A stretch of DNA of 64,000 nt. It comes from Isoperla grammatica (Eukaryota > Arthropoda > Insecta > Plecoptera > Perlodidae). Within the stretch, counting starts at the first letter, position 1, and every line of letters begins with the position of its first letter. Under the pieces are notes generated by a model. The model was not told the origin of the DNA. It saw only the letters and a program-made list of their open reading frames with translations, and did not search any database. The position numbers were made by a program, and so were the translations under genes. This document shows, piece by piece, positions 59,201 to 64,000 of this stretch. The stretch is from assembly GCA_945910005.1 (NCBI GenBank), contig OX246739.1, positions 1,394,001-1,458,000 of the forward strand. The letters run 5' to 3'.

Positions 59201-61082
59201 CTTGTAAGTTGTAAGGGGGGCAGCGATATAATACGCGGGCAAGTTGTCACGCTGGTAGCTAGTAAGACGCTGGCTTGTAAGTTGTAAGGGGGGCAGCGAT
59301 ATAATACGCAGGCGAGTTGTCACGCTGGTAGCTAGTAAGACGCTGGCTTGTAAGTTGTAAGGGGGGCAGCGATATAATACGCGGGCAAGTTGTCACGCTG
59401 GTAGCTAGTAAGACGCTGGCTTGTAAGTTGTAAGGGGGGCAGCGATATAATACGCAGGCGAGTTGTCACGCTGGTAGCTAGTAAGACGCTGGCTTGTAAG
59501 TTGTAAGGGGGGCAGCGATATAATACGCAGGCGAGTTGTCACGCTGGTAACTAATAAGACGCTGGCTTGTAACTTGTAAGGGGGGCAGCGATATAATACG
59601 CAGGCGAGTTGTCACGCTGGTAGCTAGTAAGACGCTGGCTTGTAAGTTGTAAGGGGGGCAGCGATATAATACGCAGGCGAGTTGTCACGCTGGTAACTAA
59701 TAAGACGCTGGCTTGTAAGTTGTAAGGGGGGCAGCGATATAATACGCAGGCGAGTTGTCACGCTGGTAACTAATAAGACGCTGGCTTGTAACTTGTAAGG
59801 GGGGCAGCGATATAATACGCGGGCGAGTTGTCACGCTGGTAGCTAGTAAGACGCTGGCTTGTAACTTGTAAGGGGGGCAGCGATATAATACGCAGGCGAG
59901 TTGTCACGCTGGTAACTAATAAGACGCTGGCTTGTAAGTTGTAAGGGGGGCAGCGATATAATACGCAGGCGAGTTGTCACGCTGGTAACTAATAAGACGC
60001 TGGCTTGTAAGTTGTAAGGGGGGCAGCGATATAATACGCAGGCGAGTTGTCACGCTGGTAACTAATAAGACGCTGGCTTGTAAGTTGTAAGGGGGGCAGC
60101 GATATAATACGCGGGCGAGTTGTCACGCTGGTAACTAATAAGACGCTGGCTTGTAAGTTGTAAGGGGGGCAGCGATATAATACGCAGGCGAGTTGTCACG
60201 CTGGTAACTAATAAGACGCTGGCTTGTAAGTTGTAAGGGGGGCAGCGATATAATACGCAGGCGAGTTGTCACGCTGGTAACTAATAAGACGCTGGCTTGT
60301 AAGTTGTAAGGGGGGCAGCGATATAATACGCAGGCGAGTTGTCACGCTGGTAACTAATAAGACGCTGGCTTGTAAGTTGTAAGGGGGGCAGCGATATAAT
60401 ACGCAGGCGAGTTGTCACGCTGGTAACTAATAAGACGCTGGCTTGTAAGTTGTAAGGGGGGCAGCGATATAATACGCAGGCGAGTTGTCACGCTGGTAGC
60501 TAGTAAGACGCTGGCTTGTAAGTTGTAAGGGGGGCAGCGATATAATACGCAGGCGAGTTGTCACGCTGGTAACTAATAAGACGCTGGCTTGTAAGTTGTA
60601 AGGGGGGCAGCGATATAATACGCAGGCGAGTTGTCACGCTGGTAACTAATAAGACGCTGGCTTGTAAGTTGTAAGGGGGGCAGCGATATAATACGCAGGC
60701 GAGTTGTCACGCTGGTAGCTAGTAAGACGCTGGCTTGTAAGTTGTAAGGGGGGCAGCGATATAATACGCAGGCGAGTTGTCACGCTGGTAACTAATAAGA
60801 CGCTGGCTTGTAACTTGTAAGGGGGGCAGCGATATAATACGCAGGCGAGTTGTCACGCTGGTAGCTAGTAAGACGCTGGCTTGTAAGTTGTAAGGGGGGC
60901 AGCGATATAATACGCAGGCGAGTTGTCACGCTGGTAACTAGTAAGACGCTGGCTTGTAACTTGTAAGGGGGGCAGCGATATAATACGCAGGCGAGTTGTC
61001 ACGCTGGTAACTAGTAAGACGCTGGCTTGTACGTTGTAAGGGGGGCAGCGATATAATACGCAGGCGAGTTGTCACGCTGGTA
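47209..61082. repeat. 73-bp satellite array, 190 copies
   Basis: The unit of 73 bp contains CTTGTAAGTTGTAAGGGGGG, then CAGCGATATAATACGC, then GAGTTGTCACGCTGG, then an ACTAATAAGACGCTGG-type segment. The word ACGCTGG occurs twice per unit. From TAAGGGGGG at 47221 to the last at 61037 the distance is 13,816 bp, which is 189 x 73 plus exactly one 19-bp insertion, so 190 units keep register. Variation is concentrated at four places: CGCAGG/CGCGGG; GTAACTA or GTAGCTA; ATAAG or GTAAG; and TGTAAG/TGTAGC/TGTAAC before TTG. The unit has 24 G and 12 C on the plus strand and five CpG. It is not coding: 73 is not a multiple of three and every frame meets stops within about 110 codons. Confidence 0.99.
47671..47689. 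repeat. Unique 19-bp insertion in one satellite unit
   Basis: One unit reads CAGC-CGGCAATTGTGTGGCTGG-CGATAT where all others read CAGCGATAT. CAGCC and GGCTG at its edges are complementary, giving a short hairpin. It is the only net length change in the 13.9-kb array. Confidence 0.9.
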
Positions 61083-61932
61083 CCAGAGGTCCCGGCCTGG
61101 TACCACTCCACACGCGTTAGTGACAACGTGAGCCATAAGAGGAGTGTTATAATTAGTGTTTTAACTACGTACTCGACAACTAGGTCATATGACGTCGGAG
61201 GGCCTTGGAGGAAAGAAACAAGAACAAGGAAAAATAGATTTAAAAGTGTTAAAGAAAGGTTAAATGGAGTACCTCATTTGGTCGAATCTTACGACTGGCT
61301 GAGTCCCCCTGGGCCAAAATCTACCACAGGGTCAGAATATCTAAGACATCTAATTTAATATGAAACGCGATATGCCACTTTATGATATTGTTGTGACTTA
61401 ATTCCTCCCATATCCAATTTTGTTCACGTTCCTTTATTTTTAATTTTAATTAATATATTTGATCATTTTCTCCTTCATATTAAATTTGCATTTATTTGAA
61501 TTATGAATATTGTACTATTAAATATAGTTTATCTCTTTGTATTGTAACTTTTATTTTTATATTTTGACGTACAAATACTATTTTGGCTAAGTTTTTATCA
61601 TATATGTTTGACTGCTATTGTCGCCTTGGCATTAATAATTTTTTTGGTATGATTGTTGCCTAATGCACAAATAAACCAAGTCTAGAGCAACAACGTACCC
61701 ACGCTGAGACCTCAAGTGAAGCGTGTGTGGCGCAACGCCGCGTTGAACCTATAAGAGCCACGGACGCCGTTAACACACACTAACCGCAGACGGATAAAGC
61801 TAACTTCACACTAGCCAGGTAGTTATTTTCAATTAGAGCTTTGGTTAAGTCTCCATAAACCGTGTTTCCTGCGCGCAAACCGGGCGAGTGACATAAACCA
61901 GGCCAGGTCGTTATTACTAGGTTTCATCATAG
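61083..61932. other. Right flank of the satellite, non-coding
   Basis: The array ends abruptly at GCTGGTA. Adjoining it is a small GC-rich inverted sequence built from two GGTACC palindromes (TGGTACCAGAGG...CCTGGTACCA). A 76-codon plus frame (61128-61358, containing PWRKETRTRKNRFKSVKERL) was not recognised. The rest is AT-rich. Confidence 0.45.
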
Positions 61933-61957
61933 GGTCTGAAAGACACGGTTTCAGACC
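61933..61957. other. 9-bp perfect hairpin
   Basis: GGTCTGAAA (61933-61941) pairs with TTTCAGACC (61949-61957) around the seven-base loop GACACGG. It is isolated, with no adjacent gene. A histone-type 3' stem-loop was considered but the sequence does not fit. Confidence 0.7.
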
Positions 61958-64000
61958 GTTAGGGGAAGTCCTCTGCTGACACTAATATCGTTGCGGCATT
62001 ACTCGGCTTCCTTAACTTCACAGCAACTTTCATCTAACTTTCCTGTTGTAGGATGTACGTGCTCTAGACGGTAAATTTTTTAATCTACATTTTTGAAAAT
62101 TGTAAGAAATATTAATATGCTGATATAATTACCGTAATGTGTTTGAACCATCTGGAGTTATTGTGTTTTACTAATATATTCAGCTATAATAATATTGGTA
62201 TATTTTACCGATCGAAATACAAACTGACAGGAAAATGTAATAAGTCAATGTTTGTGAACTTGCATCGGTGATCATCGGGAAACAAATTGTTTTGACAAAA
62301 AGTGAATAATGCGACATTGAAATATCAGTGTATCGGTATATCTAGACCAATGCAATATATTACAATGTACTGTTTACTTTTGATAACTCGATCTACTCGA
62401 TTTATTTCTCCGTGGAAACCACTAATCAAATGCATTGGAATTATTTCATTAGCTACTCGATAGCATATTTACTACTTATTCGTAGATTGGTAATAACATG
62501 CATTAAGTTAAACACGAGTATTGTAATATCTTCAATCTTTATGATAATCCTGAATGTGGTCGTTAACGTAGACATAGTGATGTGTTAGTCACTAGTATTG
62601 GTGCTAGTTACTATCTCTGCGTTCATTCAATTTGTTGTAACTAAAGTGACATGATATGAATAAGGCATAATCACATAAAGGTACGATAAATATCCCTCAA
62701 TATTACTTCTTTTTTATGATATGACTTTCTACATGATACAAATATGCTAATACTCATCTCATCGAATTCAGAAACCACTTATTTTCCTTCATATGTACGG
62801 ATAGGTAAACCAGTCAACTACAATAATGATATCTTACTAATATGCTAAGGGATAAAGAACAAATCAACTTCGAATGCTAGGCTACTTGTTACGATATTCA
62901 TGTTTTATCATTGTTTTGAAGGGCTACCTACAATGCAGTGTTTACTTCGACCGGGCTTGTGTAGGTTTGTCAGCGATAACATCTCACTACAATAATAGCG
63001 TACACACTTGCTTTAAATGAACGGTAGTCACAAGTACTATAACATGTGTCTGTATCTATCAGTATTAAATACATACCATATATTAACACATGTTTGTTGG
63101 GGGGATACTATTTTTACAATGACAGGCAATAAATATTATGTGAGATGATAATAAATGACTGCCTATTGAGGTTGAGTTCTCTGCTTTGGTGGTTGGTTAT
63201 ATTTTATTCACGCGCAACTTCACGGCTATTAGGCTATTAGTCAATTAGGTTATAAGGCTACTTTAGGCTGTACCTAAATGCCATGCGAAATACTGTTACT
63301 AAATACCACCCCACATAGGTCACGAAACAAGATAAACTTCTTTCCAGCCAAAGGTTATGATTCTAACACCCGCATTTGAAGTCCTAGGTTCGAGCCAATA
63401 CAATTTAATTCTTAGGTTTGTTGGTAAGTAATACCTGATATAGATAATTAATAGTTATGCGAGTATTATATGGACAACGAAGTCAATCTTCCGCCTAACC
63501 ATTAGAGTAAAGCATGTAGTTATAAGTATGACGAGCATGCAGTGAATAGGGCAGCCCAGTCAGTTTGAGCTATTTAGCTTCAGCCTCTAGTGTTTACTTG
63601 CTTCAGCCGGTCTTCTGAGTTTTCAAAAAAGTGTTTACAAAACAATGATTCCTTCAATAAACTTGTCTCGGAACTCTCCCTCGGATAAAATGTTTCCTGG
63701 CCCATTTATTATAACGTCCACGCTTGATATTGACGTAAAAAAACAGAAAACAACGAAATATTAATTTTATTTTCAAGAGGCTGTCATTTTAGCGTTAGAG
63801 TAACAGGAATAATTTAGCAAGACGACCGCTGAGACACGTTATAGGTATCTTGATCAGCAAACAGAAGGCGCAGCGCTAGTTTAACGCGGTCCCATCACTA
63901 CCAGCAAACTTTAAAAAATCACATTTTTCGAGCAGCTAAGATGGAAATGAGCGATAAGGTAAATATCAGCGCAATCCATCACTCTTGAGCTCGAGAGCCC
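61958..64000. other. AT-rich non-coding stretch
   Basis: No gene was recognised. A lone B-box-like word (GGTTCGAGCC, about 63387) occurs without an A box. Confidence 0.5.

Noticed and set aside
47209..61082. CRISPR array
   Set aside because: The units are contiguous with no unique spacers, and the context is clearly eukaryotic.
47003..61126. Several 60-110-codon minus-strand frames within the 73-bp array
   Set aside because: They are frame-shifted translations of the same satellite unit, ended by unit variants, and are not conserved in phase.

Overview
This window looks like non-coding sequence from an animal nuclear genome. It is AT-rich, with scattered small CpG-rich patches, tRNA-derived SINE heads, a 5'-truncated non-LTR retrotransposon and very large tandem arrays. 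There are no operons, ribosome-binding sites or densely packed reading frames. The overall character suggests an arthropod, perhaps an insect with a large genome, but nothing seen here fixes the species. No complete protein-coding gene, rRNA, tRNA gene or CRISPR array could be recognised. Nearly all open frames are short, low-quality chance frames.

Layout. 1-21.6 kb: AT-rich DNA with poly-G/C tracts, small local duplications, two SINE heads (about 16.04 and 19.33 kb) and promoter-like patches (CRE next to opposed YY1-like cores at 5.76 kb; an NRF1-type palindrome at 11.2 kb; CCAAT boxes plus CRE at 14.4 kb). 21.6-22.4 kb: the most gene-like part. A short unrecognised reading frame is followed by a CpG-rich block that holds a candidate first coding exon: a signal-peptide-like N-terminus that runs straight into a GTGAGT splice donor. 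24.2-24.8 kb: a 41-bp minisatellite. 25-32 kb: AT-rich, with one possible internal exon. 32.3-33.2 kb: a 51-bp minisatellite whose period is a multiple of three, so three frames stay open and mimic a repetitive protein. 33.4-37 kb: promoter-like patches (GC box/TATA, E-box/CRE, NRF1/CRE). 42.5-43.2 kb: the 3' end of a non-LTR retrotransposon on the minus strand. 44.8-45.6 kb: nested inverted repeats and a related copy of their core. 47.2-61.1 kb: a 13.9-kb array of 190 copies of a 73-bp unit, about 22% of the window. 61.1-64 kb: AT-rich flank.

The most striking feature is the 73-bp array. From the first to the last unit it keeps exact 73-bp register apart from one 19-bp insertion, it shows no decay at its edges, and its variation is concentrated at a few linked positions. 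This points to recent amplification and continuing homogenisation. If the candidate exon at 22.2 kb is real, the sequence downstream, arrays included, may lie in long introns of that gene or in the adjoining intergenic DNA. That is inference only.
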